A DNA stretch of 64,000 bases, taken from NCBI GenBank assembly GCA_963678675.1, contig OY783199.1, forward strand, positions 13,362,709 through 13,426,708. Direction: 5' to 3'. This DNA is from Xiphydria camelus (taxonomy: Eukaryota; Arthropoda; Insecta; Hymenoptera; Xiphydriidae). This document shows positions 1 through 11,098 of this stretch, piece after piece (position 1 is the stretch's first letter; every line of letters starts with the position of its first letter). A program made the position numbers and the translations under genes. The notes beneath the pieces are model-generated. The model was not told the origin of the DNA, did no database searches, and saw only the letters and a list, made by a program, of their open reading frames with translations.

Positions 1-308
1 TCACATTGAACGGTAAATTTATATTCTAATTGGTGGGAAAAAAATAATCCTTGAGGTTAGTAATAATTTCACACAGTACAGGTTAGTATATTTTACCGTA
101 CCGGTGCAGCAGTTTCTACCCCGAGAACAGTAAAATCTTTCTCATTGTTTGACACTTTCAATCTATTTCAGCCATAATTTTCATCTATTCCAACCACATT
201 TTTTATTTGATACAGAGGTCACATTTTACTTTCGAGAACATGAAAAACTCTTTGAATGCATGATATTTTTTACCTTACTGACCAAATGCAACACGATTAC
301 CGTACTAG

Positions 309-908
309 TTGGGTATTTTTTCCCTGAATTTCAGGCAAATAGTACTGACGATTTCTCTCCGTGTACAAATAAGCGAAATAAAGGCACTCAATTTGACGTC
401 ACCACACCTCTCACCTAAAATACTACAGAAACTTGCAACAACAGCCGATAACATAGACGCTCAGATTAATGATATGCTAACACACCACCGCGTACTCACC
501 TGGAAAGAAGAATTATATAAATCACTTACCTACGTAGGCTACGCTTGTATTACATTAACCGTACTGTATATACTAAGTCGATTTGGAATACTATCATGTA
601 TCTGGAAGGCGACATCAAGCATAATGAAGCGCTACGTCACCGGCTGCCAAACAATCACCTACAATTGTTGCAACTTTGGTACTGGAGGAACATATACTAC
701 ACAGGAAAGAGGAGAATTGGCCAGTCACACAGTGGTCCAATATCATTCAGCGAACTTGGAGGACCAAGCTCAATCTAACAGGGGAGGTGTCGCACCTCAC
801 AAAGCGATTTACCTCAAAGATGCCGACGACCCAGCCCCTTTGGTCCTGGTTCCCCCACCTGGTCCGCGCCGAGTCCTTAAGAAAGGACCGGCGAACGCCT
901 GGAGCTAG
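309..908 (+). pseudogene. Envelope-like ORF tail of an LTR retroelement
   Basis: The open frame encodes about 199 residues. It has one strong hydrophobic segment at about residues 79-99, preceded by a polar region and followed by a long cytoplasmic-type tail rich in polar residues and prolines. A purine-rich tract at 779-787 overlaps its 3' part and leads into an LTR-like sequence. ORF, purine tract, LTR is the order seen at the 3' end of errantivirus-like (gypsy-type) elements that carry an env gene. The N-terminal part of such a protein is absent: bases 1-308 contain no convincing open frame, only AT-rich sequence with a possible splice acceptor near 334. I read it as a truncated membrane-anchor end of an envelope-like protein. 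The family call rests on position and topology, not on a recognised fusion motif. Confidence 0.4.
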
Positions 909-1281
909 TCTCCTGTGAGCCACGATTGTATCCACGTTACCTCGAGTTTTGAATAAACGTTACTATTCATTTTATAAGTACGTTCAGTTACTTCGTCGAC
1001 GAGTACCTTCCCTGCGATTCGATTATAGACTTGTGACCTTAGAGTCTCGCTCTCACAGCTCCGCGATACGAATTCGTTACAAGAGTATCGTTCTCACAAC
1101 TCAGCGACGCGATTTCGTCATAAGGGAAGCGGTCGATTTATACGAAAGTCGCGACCGCCTCGTTACGGCACGACACCCCGTTCGTTCAAACTTTCGCTCC
1201 TTTTATACTCAAACTCAGAGTGAACTCAGCTCTCTAGCGGAGTCTGTTTGAGGTGACTCGTGTCGCCGACTCACGGCGACA
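788..1281 (+). repeat. Probable 3' LTR of the envelope-bearing element (right end uncertain)
   Basis: The sequence begins TGTCGCACC directly after the purine tract ggggagg at 781-787. It carries an AATAAA signal at 951-956 and is richer in CpG than its flanks. A perfect hairpin (gtgtcgcc / ggcgacac, 1260-1281) lies near the probable end. No second copy of this LTR is in the window, so the right border is a guess. Bases 1282-1554, between it and the next element, contain nothing I recognise. Confidence 0.4.
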
Positions 1282-1554
1282 CAAACTAAATGGAAAGCAC
1301 TTTCGGCCAGCCTCCTACAACTGAGTTTCGCATGACCAAACCGTTGTCGCCAACAGCGTGGTGGCGCAGTGTCGCTGGTCCGGCAGGCCCGGCTGAAAGC
1401 GGACGAATGAGGTGTGAATGAAGGGGCTTGAGTGCAATGAAGCATTATTCCATTTTGTAATAAATATGTAGGGATAAGGAATTTTATGAAGTAATAGAAA
1501 TAGTCCAGTAAATGTTCGAACGAATTTTATATGAGCCAGCGCAGCTAACAGCCA

Positions 1555-1745
1555 GGGGCCCCTTTCTCGAACCACTCGCAAGAGAAACGTATACGTAACT
1601 TCGGACTTGCGAGCGCTCGTAACTGAAAGTGGCTTTCTCGAGTTCGCGTTGCGAGCGCTTTGAGAAACGTATACGTATCTTTACGAGTGGTATGCTGCGA
1701 GTGGTTTAGACCACTCGCAACATCGAAACGTATACGTATCTTGTG
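1555..1745. repeat. Left terminal inverted repeat and subterminal motif cluster of the Harbinger element
   Basis: After the terminal GGGGCCCC, the motif GAAACGTATACGT occurs at about 1584, 1664 and 1725. It contains the palindrome CGTATACG. Spacer copies of gagtggtt / ccactcgca alternate between them. Repeated subterminal motifs in PIF/Harbinger elements are usual binding sites for the transposase or its Myb-like partner. That role is inference here. Confidence 0.65.
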
Positions 1746-2039
1746 TATTATTTGGCGGGAAAGTGAAGTTGTTAAAGTGAGTTGGAAAAAGTGTTAATTG
1801 AAAGGAAAGAAAAATTGGCGAAGGTAAATAAAAGGTAATGGATGATGAACGATATAATTCATACTATTAAATGATAAGGTTCGCCAAACAATTTAGATTG
1901 AGCAAAGCTGTTGTACATAGCTTCCTAAAATAACCTAAAATATAATATTTGCTTACTCTGTCAATTGTATATATAATATATATATATATATAATAATAAA
2001 TAATATAATAATAAATAATACGTATTATTAATCACAGGT

Positions 2040-3734
2040 ATGGCGGAATTAGATGATATAATTCATGCGGTTGTATTGGATGGTCTGGAAGAAGTAGAAG
2101 CTGCTGCGCAACAACCGCCAAGAAGAGTTTTCGACAGACGAGTAGACGTATTTGATGAGTTTACCGACAGGCAATTTTTGCAACAATTTAGACTGACTAA
2201 GCCATTGGTGCGAAATCTCATCCATGACTTAGAATGTTTTATGGAGCAGCCGGGACGTACCTCAGCACTAAGTTGTACTGTAAAGGTATTAATTGTGTAT
2301 GATGCAGTTTTCTTTGTTTTCGTGCCATAAAAATATTTCTGTGTTAAAATATACGATATTCTACACTGTAATAGGTACTAACGGCATTAAATTTTTTCGC
2401 GAGTGGAAGTTACCAACCATGTATTGGATACAATCTTGGTATTTCTATCAGTCCAGCATCCGTCAGCAGGAGCATAAATGAGGTTGTCAATATTATGAAT
2501 CAACCTGCATTTATGAATCGATGGGTTCGATTTCCTGGAAGATTGGAAGATTTAATACAACTTCGAAGCGAGTAAGTTATTTATTGGTTTATAACTTCGT
2601 ATAGACTATTCAGCCAGCCATCACATTTACAGTAAAATTGTTGACTTATGAAATTCAATCAATTGCATATTATATCAAATTTTATTTTATTAAGTGGTAA
2701 TGTTTAATTACACATTTGTTATTTTTCTTCAAAAATTACTGTATAAAGTATATGAATGTGGTTCGCCTACATTGTCATTACAAAATATCCAAACTTACAG
2801 GTTTCACGCAGCACATAATTTTCCGGGTGTGGTTGGATGTGTAGATTGTACACACGTCGCGATCTATCCACCGAAAATTCATGACCCGTTACATCTGGAA
2901 CACCTTTATGTTAACCGAAAAGGTTACCATTCTCTGAATGTTCAATTGGTAAGATTTGGATGGTTCTACAATTCTTATTGTTTACTTTTAAACCCCCGTT
3001 TGCATCGGAGGTCTTTCAAGAAGTCATAGTCAAGACTCTAAATGTACGCGAAGCAATGCAGTTAAAAAATGTACTTTTTAAAGGTTTGTGACTGGCGGTT
3101 GAAGATCATGAACGTTAATGCACGTTTCCCTGGAAGTTCCAACGACAACCATATTTGGAACAATTCCAATATGTCACGCGCTATGGAAGAAGTGCACAGG
3201 AGATACGAAGGAAATACGTTTTTCTTACTAGGTTTGTATAATTCTCTCAAACACTGCTTATATTGCTATCTTTTTACTTACGTGATTCGATTGCTACATT
3301 AAACCGTATTTTGTGAAGGTGATTCTGGATACCAGCTTCGTCCGTGGCTCATAACACCCTTGCCAAATCCTCAGCCTGGCACTCCGGAAGGACGTTTCAA
3401 CGCGTCCCAAAAGAGTTGTCGGTCTCTCATAGAAAGATGCAATGGCGTTCTTATAATGAGATTCCGCTGCCTACTGAAACATAGAGTTTTGCACTATGCC
3501 CCGGAGAAAGCAGGAAAAATAGTTAACGCCTGTGTTATTCTTCATAATATGTGCATCGAACATAATATACAACCTGAGTTCCAGGAAGACGAAGGTTTCG
3601 ATTTTGGAATGATCGACAACCCGCCACCTGTGGATATTGTGGACCAAGATGTTGCAGCTGCTCGTAAGATAAATCCCCAATTAGCAGCTGGTCGAAGATT
3701 GCGGCAAAGGATTATTCGTAATCATTTTTCATAA
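2040..3734 (+). CDS. Harbinger transposase (HARBI1-like), five exons, open throughout
   Basis: This DDE endonuclease cuts and pastes the surrounding element. The exons I infer are 2040-2285, 2375-2571, 2801-2948, 3084-3231 and 3319-3734. Each intron has GT/AG borders and every junction keeps phase. They total 1,155 bases, that is 384 codons plus stop, with no internal stop. The N-terminal helix-turn-helix region includes ALNFFASGSY followed by SPASVSRSINEV. The catalytic core has GCVDCTHV (first Asp), YVNRKGYHSLNVQL, RFPGSSNDNHIW (second Asp) and SLIERCNGVL (Glu), then the VILHNMCI motif usual near the C-terminus. Length and motif order match HARBI1/ALP1-type proteins. The start is the first ATG of exon 1, just downstream of an AT-rich leader. 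The protein looks potentially functional. The exon calls rest on protein continuity alone. Confidence 0.85.
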
Positions 3735-3837
3735 CGGAGAAAACTTCCGCGTATTCCAGGGAAAAGCAAAATATTTTGGAGAAGGTATAACAAGATACTT
3801 TGACATTTTTACAGGAAACGTAGTGGAATTTCACGGA

Positions 3838-3872
3838 GAAAATGAATGAATGAATGAATGAATGAATGAATA
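3838..3872 (+). repeat. AATG microsatellite
   Basis: About eight tandem AATG units lie between the convergent transposase and Myb-like genes. Confidence 0.9.
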
Positions 3873-3920
3873 TATAATTATAATTGTAACTCTATTTTAT
3901 TCCAAATTCGTACTTCGAAT

Positions 3921-5046
3921 CTACTGCCTTGAAACTAAGGTTTCTACAGCCGTAACAAATCTTTCTAATAATGCGACTTTTTGCCTTTTCAGGTCTTGCA
4001 TTATTTCATAATGGTTCTTACGCAGTTGATATGTACGCTCGGCTGTGGCGGAGAGACAATCCGCTGCGTGAGCCGTTCTGTTTAGGCGCTCCTGCGCCGT
4101 TTGTCTCTTCTTTGGTTGGCTAGATTGTAAATGTCTATTTTCCGTAGATAAACTCGCTTCTGCTTCCTGCTGCGATTCTTCTGCGTGAGCGCTCTCCAAC
4201 TGCGCTGAGTCCTGCTGAGACTCCTCTACTTCGAAGCTTTCCAGCTGCGCTGACTCTTCCCCACTTCTGTATAACGTCATCAGATCGTCTGTTTCAAGGA
4301 ATTCCACGATCTCACTCGTGGGTGGTTCCTGTGTCAATGATTTTTAACATTATGTAAGTAACTCAGAGTCATATTTAAACAATGTCATAAAAATTGCACA
4401 ATGTGTAAAATATGTAGACGATACCTCATCTTCATCGTTGAATAAATCACCCATGGTGGACTCGCGCACACCACTGATCCCACTTATAGCTGTTGGGCTT
4501 AATAATTGGATGACTCTTTCCTCCGACGCATTTAATGTCGTGGTGCAGGCGGGTCCCCCACCAGTTTGGCGGCAGTGCCGTTTGATGGTAGCACCTTTTG
4601 ATTTTGTGCGGGACCGCAGATCCTGCCAGGTCTAAGCGTAAAAATGTAAAACATGTACTTTCAAATTTGCATACTTTTATTATAGAAAAAACGAATGCAG
4701 ATAACAGTTTTCATGTTTAGTTAATCAAAAACTTTCAACTGTGTATGTACACTTTCGTCAGCAATCATATGTCAAATAAAATTAACATTTAATGCATAGA
4801 AACTGACTTCAGAAACTGAATATATACTTACTTTTCTCCAACTCTTCCAGTCCCGCTTGGCACCATTACACGCATTCAAAATGTTAGCCACGGTTCCCAT
4901 AAAGCTGATGCGTCTTTATAAGTGAACTCTTGGGAAAATTTTCCGCTCACTAATTGCGGATGCTTTGCCATGAATTCGACCAACAAATTCCGCTGCTCCT
5001 CCGTCACATTTGCGGTTCGCTTCTTTCTTTCACTAGCTTCATTCAT
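3921..5046 (-). pseudogene. Myb/SANT-like DNA-binding protein of the Harbinger element, one frameshift
   Basis: This is the second gene of the Harbinger element. Related proteins bind DNA and help the transposase reach its target. Exons on the minus strand are 5046-4832, 4631-4425 and 4328-3921, with GT/AG borders and compatible phase. Exon 1 has the Myb/SANT-like helix start RTANVTEEQRNLLVEFM and, in a shifted frame, VANILNACNGAKRDWKSWR. Exon 2 continues with WQDLRSRTKSKG and CRRQTGGG-type spacer. Exon 3 is acidic and then a basic heptad-rich tail (TYQLRKNHYEIMQDLKRQKV) that probably dimerises. Near 4886-4892 the frame changes after Leu-Trp-Glu, leaving a premature TGA. That is the only lesion I see. 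Either the copy is newly broken or the base is a sequencing error. Confidence 0.75.
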
Positions 5047-6362
5047 TTTCTACGATGTTTCTACCACGGGTTACAGAATTCGATTGCACTTATTTGCAGA
5101 ATTTCCGGAGAAATGGGCTCTGAAAACTCCCTCCTCGAAACCCAAAACTTGGAACGGTTTATTGTTTTATGATGACAATCCCAAACACATGCTCTTGGTG
5201 AAAGTCGGCTTCTCCGCGGTAACATCGTCCGCAGTATTTGTACGCTTAACTGAATAAAGTAGGAATAAGTAATATAAGGAATATTTCATTTGGTACGAAG
5301 AGATTGTAGTTTTTATATGGGGATAAAAATATTCATTAATGTAACGTTGTCATGGAGTGTAATAAAGGATTAGTATTACGTGACTATTGATTTCATAATA
5401 AGGTGTATTAATTATAAGATAGAGATAATATTCATTAGGACTCATTCGCTATTCTTACTTAAACTAAGTCTGTTATTTTTTATGAATCACATAATACATT
5501 GTAATTGAAAAATGAATAGTTTTCCATACAATTCAATTCTTCATGTAACACACATCGATAATATATATTATAAAATTGGAGGAGGCAATACAAAATTATA
5601 ACTTTCCCTTACTATAGAAATTTTAATGTTTATATCATTATATATACATATGCTATTATTCCAGTTTCTTACATTCATATACAAAAAAAATTCAGCGTTT
5701 TGCGTCTTGTCTTCTTTTCTGAGTGCTTATATGTATACATATACATATTGTGTATTTGGTGTGCGTCGCTTATTAATTCTAAGACAGATATTCTATATTA
5801 ATAAATGTCGTATACTTTCGACATTTAACTGTAATTAATTTCGCGCAATTTGAAAAATGTTCAAACTCCATTGTATATCCAAACTACGTAAATAAGGCTG
5901 AGTTGTATGCAAATAGCTGTATCTGCTTAAAAGTTATCGCATAAAAATTTTGAACTTTTGCAGATAACATCTTAAAAAATTATCTAATCAGGATCAAATT
6001 CTATAGTGTATAAAGCAACCAAGTCACCACCTATTTTTACAGAATTTCAAATAAAATGTATAAAATCCTTTTGACAAAAATATAATAGCAGGAAATTATA
6101 AAGAAAGTTTGATAACATTATTAAAATGTGAATGTTTTTAAAATAAGTTGTTCATGGACGGTTGGACGGATAAACAAATATTATAAGTATCCAAAGGACA
6201 CTAATAGAAATATATTTATACGTGCATCGTGTGATGCGTAATAAGAAAGTATTCAAAACTACGCGCTAAAAGCATGTCATAAGAAGTAAACCAATATATT
6301 CTGAAAATTTAGTATCATCTAATCCATATTTATTCAACTGTTCGTACATCCTACAACGTTGC
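5047..6362. other. AT-rich internal region of the Harbinger element, no gene seen
   Basis: About 1.3 kb of AT-rich sequence lies between the Myb-like gene start and the right subterminal repeats. Short open frames here have no recognisable features. It probably includes the promoter of the minus-strand gene. Confidence 0.6.
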
Positions 6363-6529
6363 CAAGCGTTAACCACTCGCAAAAGAAACGTATACGTTTC
6401 TAGTTACGAGTACTCGCAACTCCCGCTCGAGAAAGCCACTGCGAAGGCCACTTCGAAACGTATACGTATCTTAGACCGCTCGCAACGTGCGTGCACGCAA
6501 CTTTGCGAGTGATTCGAGAAAGGGGCCCC
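6363..6529. repeat. Right terminal inverted repeat and subterminal motifs of the Harbinger element
   Basis: It carries GAAACGTATACGT at about 6385 and 6454 in the same style as the left end, then ctttgcgagt-gattcgag and the terminal AGGGGCCCC ending at 6529. Confidence 0.65.
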
Positions 6530-7517
6530 AGCAGCCAGCAGCAGCCAACACAGGGCCAGCGATAGGGCGCCACGTAGCGGATTAGTACGACTGGCGACAA
6601 AGCGTGGTCAAAAATATCTAATGGGAATACGTGTGAGTTGCAGGGGGCTGCTTTCGGCGAGACGAGTCGACTCGTGTCGACTTGTGTCAGTAAAAGGAAA
6701 GCACCCAGTAGCGCTCTCTGTTCTGCTGACAACAAGTTCTGGCCGTGGCCTGCGATACATTAGGCGCGTGGCGCAGTGGATTTAAATGATCGACTTGTCG
6801 TACTTTAGCTTTGAAAAATCGTACTTTGGGATTGAAATTTGGCTTTGTAAAATCGTTCAGAAACAATAAACTAATGTATTAAAAAGTTCGAAAAGAAACA
6901 TTTTTTAGTTAGTAATAGACCCGTGAATATGGCCAAAATCGCCCGTTTTCTTATATTTAACTTCAAGTATTTAAAAATCCTGACGTGTGGTATGCAAATT
7001 TGAGAGTTAGATTCGTTTTTAGCACACATAAATCTATATAAGAATCACCTGGTTTGGTTCGAGTAACAAAATCACTGTTGTCCGGTGTTATCTCTGGTTA
7101 CAAAATATCGTGTTGTTTATATCAGCACCTCAGAGCTAAACAGTATTAACTCCATTGCCGGTGGCAAGAAAATGTAATTTTTTTCGTAATAATACATAAA
7201 ATATAAGATGTTCCATCGCACGACAGACGGAATTCGACACATCGGTTCACACCGCTCGACATCATTCATAAAATGCGCCAAAACTTCTTCCGATGGAAGT
7301 GAGCGGGAGCGCTGGAGCGTAACTCTTCTTCGCTACAAAACATGGCGACCGCTACCACTTGCGCTCACTTGGAGCGCTCGGTAGAATGCGCGTGCAGCAG
7401 ATTTTTACTGAGCTGCTCCACAACTGTTGCGGAGCGGAATGATCTGCTGAATGCACCCATTGTTATTTTGTTTTATACACTACTAGTAGTGTAACAAAAA
7501 TATGGATGAAAACTCAG
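6530..7517. other. Unassigned sequence between elements
   Basis: I see no coding exon. The first 250 bases are GC-rich with GTCGACTCGTGTCGAC-type short repeats. The remainder is AT-rich apart from a G/C-rich block at 7280-7440. Confidence 0.4.
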
Positions 7518-7520
7518 GTA

Positions 7521-7732
7521 CACCCAGGGACACGGCATCTGTCGCTGGTGACTTTTTTTAAACGTTATTTTTAAACGTACTAACCAATGAATAATTAATT
7601 CTCATGCGCTCATTAGCTACGGTGGCGTCTACTCTCGTTAATGAAAGCATGAGGATTATTAATTATTGGTTAGTACGTTTAAAAATAACGTTTAAAAAAA
7701 GTCATCAGCGACAGATACCGTGTCCCCGGGTG
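7521..7732. mobile_element. Palindromic MITE with TA flanks
   Basis: The left end CACCCAGGGACACGG and the right end CCGTGTCCCCGGGTG are inverted copies. The match runs through GTCGCTG, the T/A runs and TTTAAACGTACTAACCA to a short central spacer near 7620-7640. A TA dinucleotide borders both ends (7519-7520 and 7733-7734), as expected for Tc1/mariner-type mobilisation. No coding capacity is visible. Confidence 0.8.
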
Positions 7733-7783
7733 TACAAACAATAGAAAGGTAATACGGTTTGGCGAACAAGGGTTGCAAACGTA

Positions 7784-8319
7784 CAGTCAGTTAAGTAAGA
7801 GTGTGTATGGCATTATTCATAAAGAAATTATTCAACAATGTTTTCTTCCACATACATACGTTTGACATGTTCCAAGGCAATGCGCAATTATGTTAATAAT
7901 GAGTCCAATCACCACCATCGACAATCACTTGGCATCTCCGAGGCATAGTATCCACCCATTTTTCGACGTATTCGCGGGGAAGTGCCTTCCAAACGCGTCG
8001 AATTTCTCAGGATAGCTACTTCACAGTGAACACGTTTTCATAAACAAGCAGAAGCTTCGATGAAAACGTGTCTTCACTGTGAAGCAGCTATCCCGAGAAA
8101 TTCGACACATTTGGAAGGCACTTCCCCGTAAATACGCCGAAAATTGGATGGATAGTATGCCTCGGAGATGCCAAGCAATAATCGATGGTGGTGATTGAAC
8201 TCATTATTAACCAAATTGTGCATTGCCTTGGACCATATCAAACGTATGTATGTTGAAAGAAACATTGTTGAATAATGTCTTCATGAATAATGCCGTACAC
8301 GCTCTTATTTAACAGACTA
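7784..8319. mobile_element. Palindrome made of two inverted Tc1-like transposase 3' ends
   Basis: The two arms meet at about 8040-8055 around gttttcat / atgaaaac. The right arm, read on +, encodes REIRHIWKALPRKYAENW and then DSMPRRCQA. This is the well-conserved end of Tc1-family transposases. The left arm carries the same segment on the minus strand. The ends (CAGTCAGTTAA at left, TAGTCTGTTAA inverted at right) are flanked by TA. It is a non-autonomous foldback derived from the 3' part of a Tc1-like element joined tail to tail. Confidence 0.7.
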
Positions 8320-8882
8320 TACTTACAATCTCACGTTCTTCATTGAAGGCTAATTGCCGGACGGATCGAAGTAAGCCATCCCCGCAGTGGCCAGCTTAAT
8401 AAATACAACTATAAATGGAATACTTAGGGCCGGTTTTACCAACACGGTATAAACGCCGTATAGCGCTATACTGAGAATACCCGTGTCGAAAACCACTACA
8501 GAACACTACAGAATATTTTCAACCACTACTGAAAACCTGAGTAGTGGCACAATAGTGGTGAGCAGTGGTTCAATGATGGTCAGTAGTGGTTCAATGGTGG
8601 TGAGCAGTGATCCAAAAGTGATATTTAGGGCCGGTTTTACCAACACGGTATAAACGCGGTATAGCGCTATAATGAGAATAACCAGTACGCAAGCGTTTTA
8701 CAAGTATGGTATAAGTCTGGAATAGCATAAACTTTGGAATAAATGCAGACATAACTTATCCGGCAGTTTCATCGTGGGATAAGCTATCTATCCTCTGTAT
8801 AACCTAACTTTTTGTTTGTGTCTATATTCTTCGTGACATAGTCATAACCTGATCGTTGTGGTAAATTGTTATTAATTTTGAA

Positions 8883-9248
8883 ATGGAGTTATTTGATAAA
8901 CCAGTTTTTGAATCATCATTTGATGAAGATATTGACGTATTACCAAGAATAAGAAATCCGAAGAAAATACGTGCCCGGTAAGTAAATAAAAGATACCTAT
9001 ACCTATTAACTTATAATCAATATCTAATACAAAACTATTCCAGAGTTGACTATTTCGAAGAATACTTACAATGATGTAGAATTCTTCACTCGATTTCGTT
9101 TGGAAAAACAAAACCGGCCAGAGATTATTGGGACAAATACGACATCGTATTGCACCGAGATCGCAAAGAAATGCAGCAATTCAGCCAGCAACGAAATTAT
9201 TGCCAACTTTAAGATTTCTTGCTTCAGGATCAATGCTAATTACTGTAG
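8883..9248 (+). pseudogene. Harbinger transposase N-terminus, copy 1
   Basis: Exon 8883-8977 begins with ATG and encodes an acidic leader ending KKIRAR at a GTAAGT donor. Exon 9044-9248 begins VDYFEEY and includes EFFTRFRLEKQ and, in a shifted frame, SQRNAAIQPATKLLPTLRF then ASGSML, the helix-turn-helix zone usual before the DDE core. There are at least two frameshifts (after VDYFEEY and before LLGQIRHRIA). No DDE core follows: the next exon is unrelated (see the fission-regulator-like entry). Confidence 0.7.
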
Positions 9249-9289
9249 GTAATCGTTTTTATCATAATGTTAAATCTTTTAATTAGTTA

Positions 9290-9741
9290 TTATTATATGC
9301 CGCCATCTCTGCAACCTCCGGCGACTCCTAACATCGCGAGGAGAGCTAGTTCACAGGACTACAAGTTCGTCGATCGGCATAAACCGCCACTGATCTCCCT
9401 GAAATCAATGGGCGACATACTGAAAAACATCGACAAAGTCAAATTGAAACTCGTCGCAAGGTATGATTAAACAATTTTATCGCGGTAAACTTTTAATTCG
9501 CCAGGAACAAAGAGGAGTTTCGCATTGTCAGAATGTCGTGACTGCGAAGGATTGATTTTGTTCACAGTGGGCTTTTAAACGTGTTTTTCAGATCGCCGGG
9601 TGAGAGACCTTTGCGAGCCAAACTCGAAAATAGCCTTTGCAACGACCTTCAAGAGATCTTACGCGGAAACGATATATCGCAATGCAATCGCCGGACAGAA
9701 GAAATTCCACCGCGACGTTGACGCTCGATGATTCGTTCTAG
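9290..9741 (+). pseudogene. Captured fragment resembling mitochondrial fission regulator C-terminus, copy 1
   Basis: Exon a (about 9290-9460) encodes a proline-rich start (MPPSLQPPATPN), a basic stretch and then GDILKNIDKVKLKLVA. Exon b (9592-9741) begins SPGERPLRAK after a TTTTTCAG acceptor, with the Arg codon split across the junction. Vertebrate MTFR1/MTFR2 proteins have a proline-rich region followed by a D-(I/V)-L-K-x-(M/I)-x-K-V-K-L ... RSPG-x-RP motif, so order and spacing agree. The family match is from memory. This copy has a frameshift in exon b. Its own stop and some 3' untranslated sequence were carried along. Confidence 0.5.
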
Positions 9742-10688
9742 ATTAAGAACTCGATGACGCTCAATTTCTCTGGGTCGCAGCATTCGCGTCGGACGGTGCT
9801 CCGAGGAATGGCTATTGTAGCCTTGCTTTCCACGCGTGAGATTGAATCATGATTATAATTTTATCTGAGTCAAAGCTCTGGGGAATCAAAATTGATAAAT
9901 CTCTCTTCTTTTTTTATAAATGAGTCTTTCCCTGCTAGGTAATTTCGCGCGACACATTTTAGATTATAGTTCTTTTTTAATAGGAGGATAGAAGCTCATA
10001 GAAACGTCGGGAAAATTTTGTTATCCCTTCGCTTTTTTACTAGAAAATGCAAGTTTAAACTTAAAATTTAAGCACGCGGGTCTACAATCGCGAGAATCTC
10101 AACGGTATCCAATAATATCAACTAAAGAAGTCATCTACCATTGCATTGTCTTCTATAAGTAACATTTAAATTTATGTAGGTAGGTATTATACCTTTCTTC
10201 AATTCGCGTGATTGCAGTTTTCGGGAGCCGAAGTGATACATCCATCGTATAATTTAAATTTTGTACCCTTTTTATATGATTCAATAAAAAAAATAGTATA
10301 ACCATTACATGTGCACTACTTACCACTTCTTACCACTACGTACCACTGCATACCACTATTCGCCACTGTATACCACTACTGACCACTATTCACCACTGTA
10401 TACCACTACTGACCATTATTGTAGAAACCACTACTGACCATTGTAGTGTTCAGTCCGCTGTAGTGGTTTTCGACAAGGGTATAACCAGTACGAAAGCGTT
10501 TTACCACGATGGTATAAGTCTGGAATAGGATAAACTTTGGAATAAATGCAGGGATAGCTTATCCGGCAGTTTCAGCGCTGGATAAGCTAGCTATCTTCGG
10601 TATAACCTATCTTTTTGTTTGCGTCTTTATTCTTCCGTGACAGAATCAGAACCGTGACAGAATCATAATAATTGTTATTAGTTGTGAA

Positions 10689-11052
10689 ATAGAGTTGATT
10701 GATGTGCCAGTTTTCGAATCATCATCTGATGATGAAATTGACGTCTTACAAAGAATGAGAAATCTTAGGAAAATACGTGCCCGGTAAGTAAATAAAGGAT
10801 ACCTATACCTACTAATTTATAACCAATATCTGATACAAAACTATTCCAGAGTTGACTATTTCGAAGAATACAATGATTGTAGAATTCTTCACTTGATTTC
10901 GTTTGGAAAAACAAACCTGTGTAAGAGATTATTGGGACAAATACGACATCGCATTGCTACGAGGTCGCAAAGAAATGCAGCAATTCAGCCAGCAACGAAA
11001 TTATTGCCAACTTTAAGATTTCTTGCTTCAGGATCAATGCTAATTACTGTAG
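10689..11052 (+). pseudogene. Harbinger transposase N-terminus, copy 2 (left palindrome arm)
   Basis: Exons 10689-10783 and 10850-11052 match copy 1. The start codon position reads ATA rather than ATG. A frameshift separates VDYFEEY from the segment LLGQIRHRIATRSQRNAA. The splice donors and acceptor are preserved. Confidence 0.65.
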
Positions 11053-11098
11053 GTAATCGTTTTTATCATAATGTTAAATCTTTTAATTAGTTATTATT

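Larger units (their letters stand above)
1555..6529. mobile_element. PIF/Harbinger DNA transposon, nearly intact
   Basis: Terminal inverted repeats begin GGGGCCCCTTTCTCGAA at 1555 and are mirrored at 6522-6529 and inward. The match continues imperfectly through CACTCGCAA. Inside are the two genes typical of the superfamily: a spliced HARBI1-type transposase on the + strand (2040-3734) and a Myb/SANT-like DNA-binding protein on the - strand (3921-5046), in convergent orientation. Both ends carry repeated GAAACGTATACGT motifs. I could not identify a clean 3-bp target duplication: the left flank is cca and the right flank agc. Confidence 0.85.
8480..10479. mobile_element. 2,000-bp insertion with CACTAC-rich ends, carrying a third half-copy
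   Basis: The ends are CCCGTGTCGAAAACCACTAC at left and the complement of CCCTTGTCGAAAACCACTAC at right. TA lies outside both. Subterminal zones (8490-8625 and 10311-10470) consist of degenerate CCACTA / TCACCACTGTATACCACT repeats. An uninterrupted copy of the target (gagaataaccagtacg) exists at 8673 and, inverted, near 13400, so the insertion is real. The interior 8628-10146 is a direct copy of the left half of the surrounding Harbinger-derived element. Confidence 0.7.

Noticed and set aside
6758..6790. Possible tRNA gene (ggcgcgtggcgcagtggattt resembles an A box)
   Set aside because: No B box or acceptor-stem partner follows within 80 bases.
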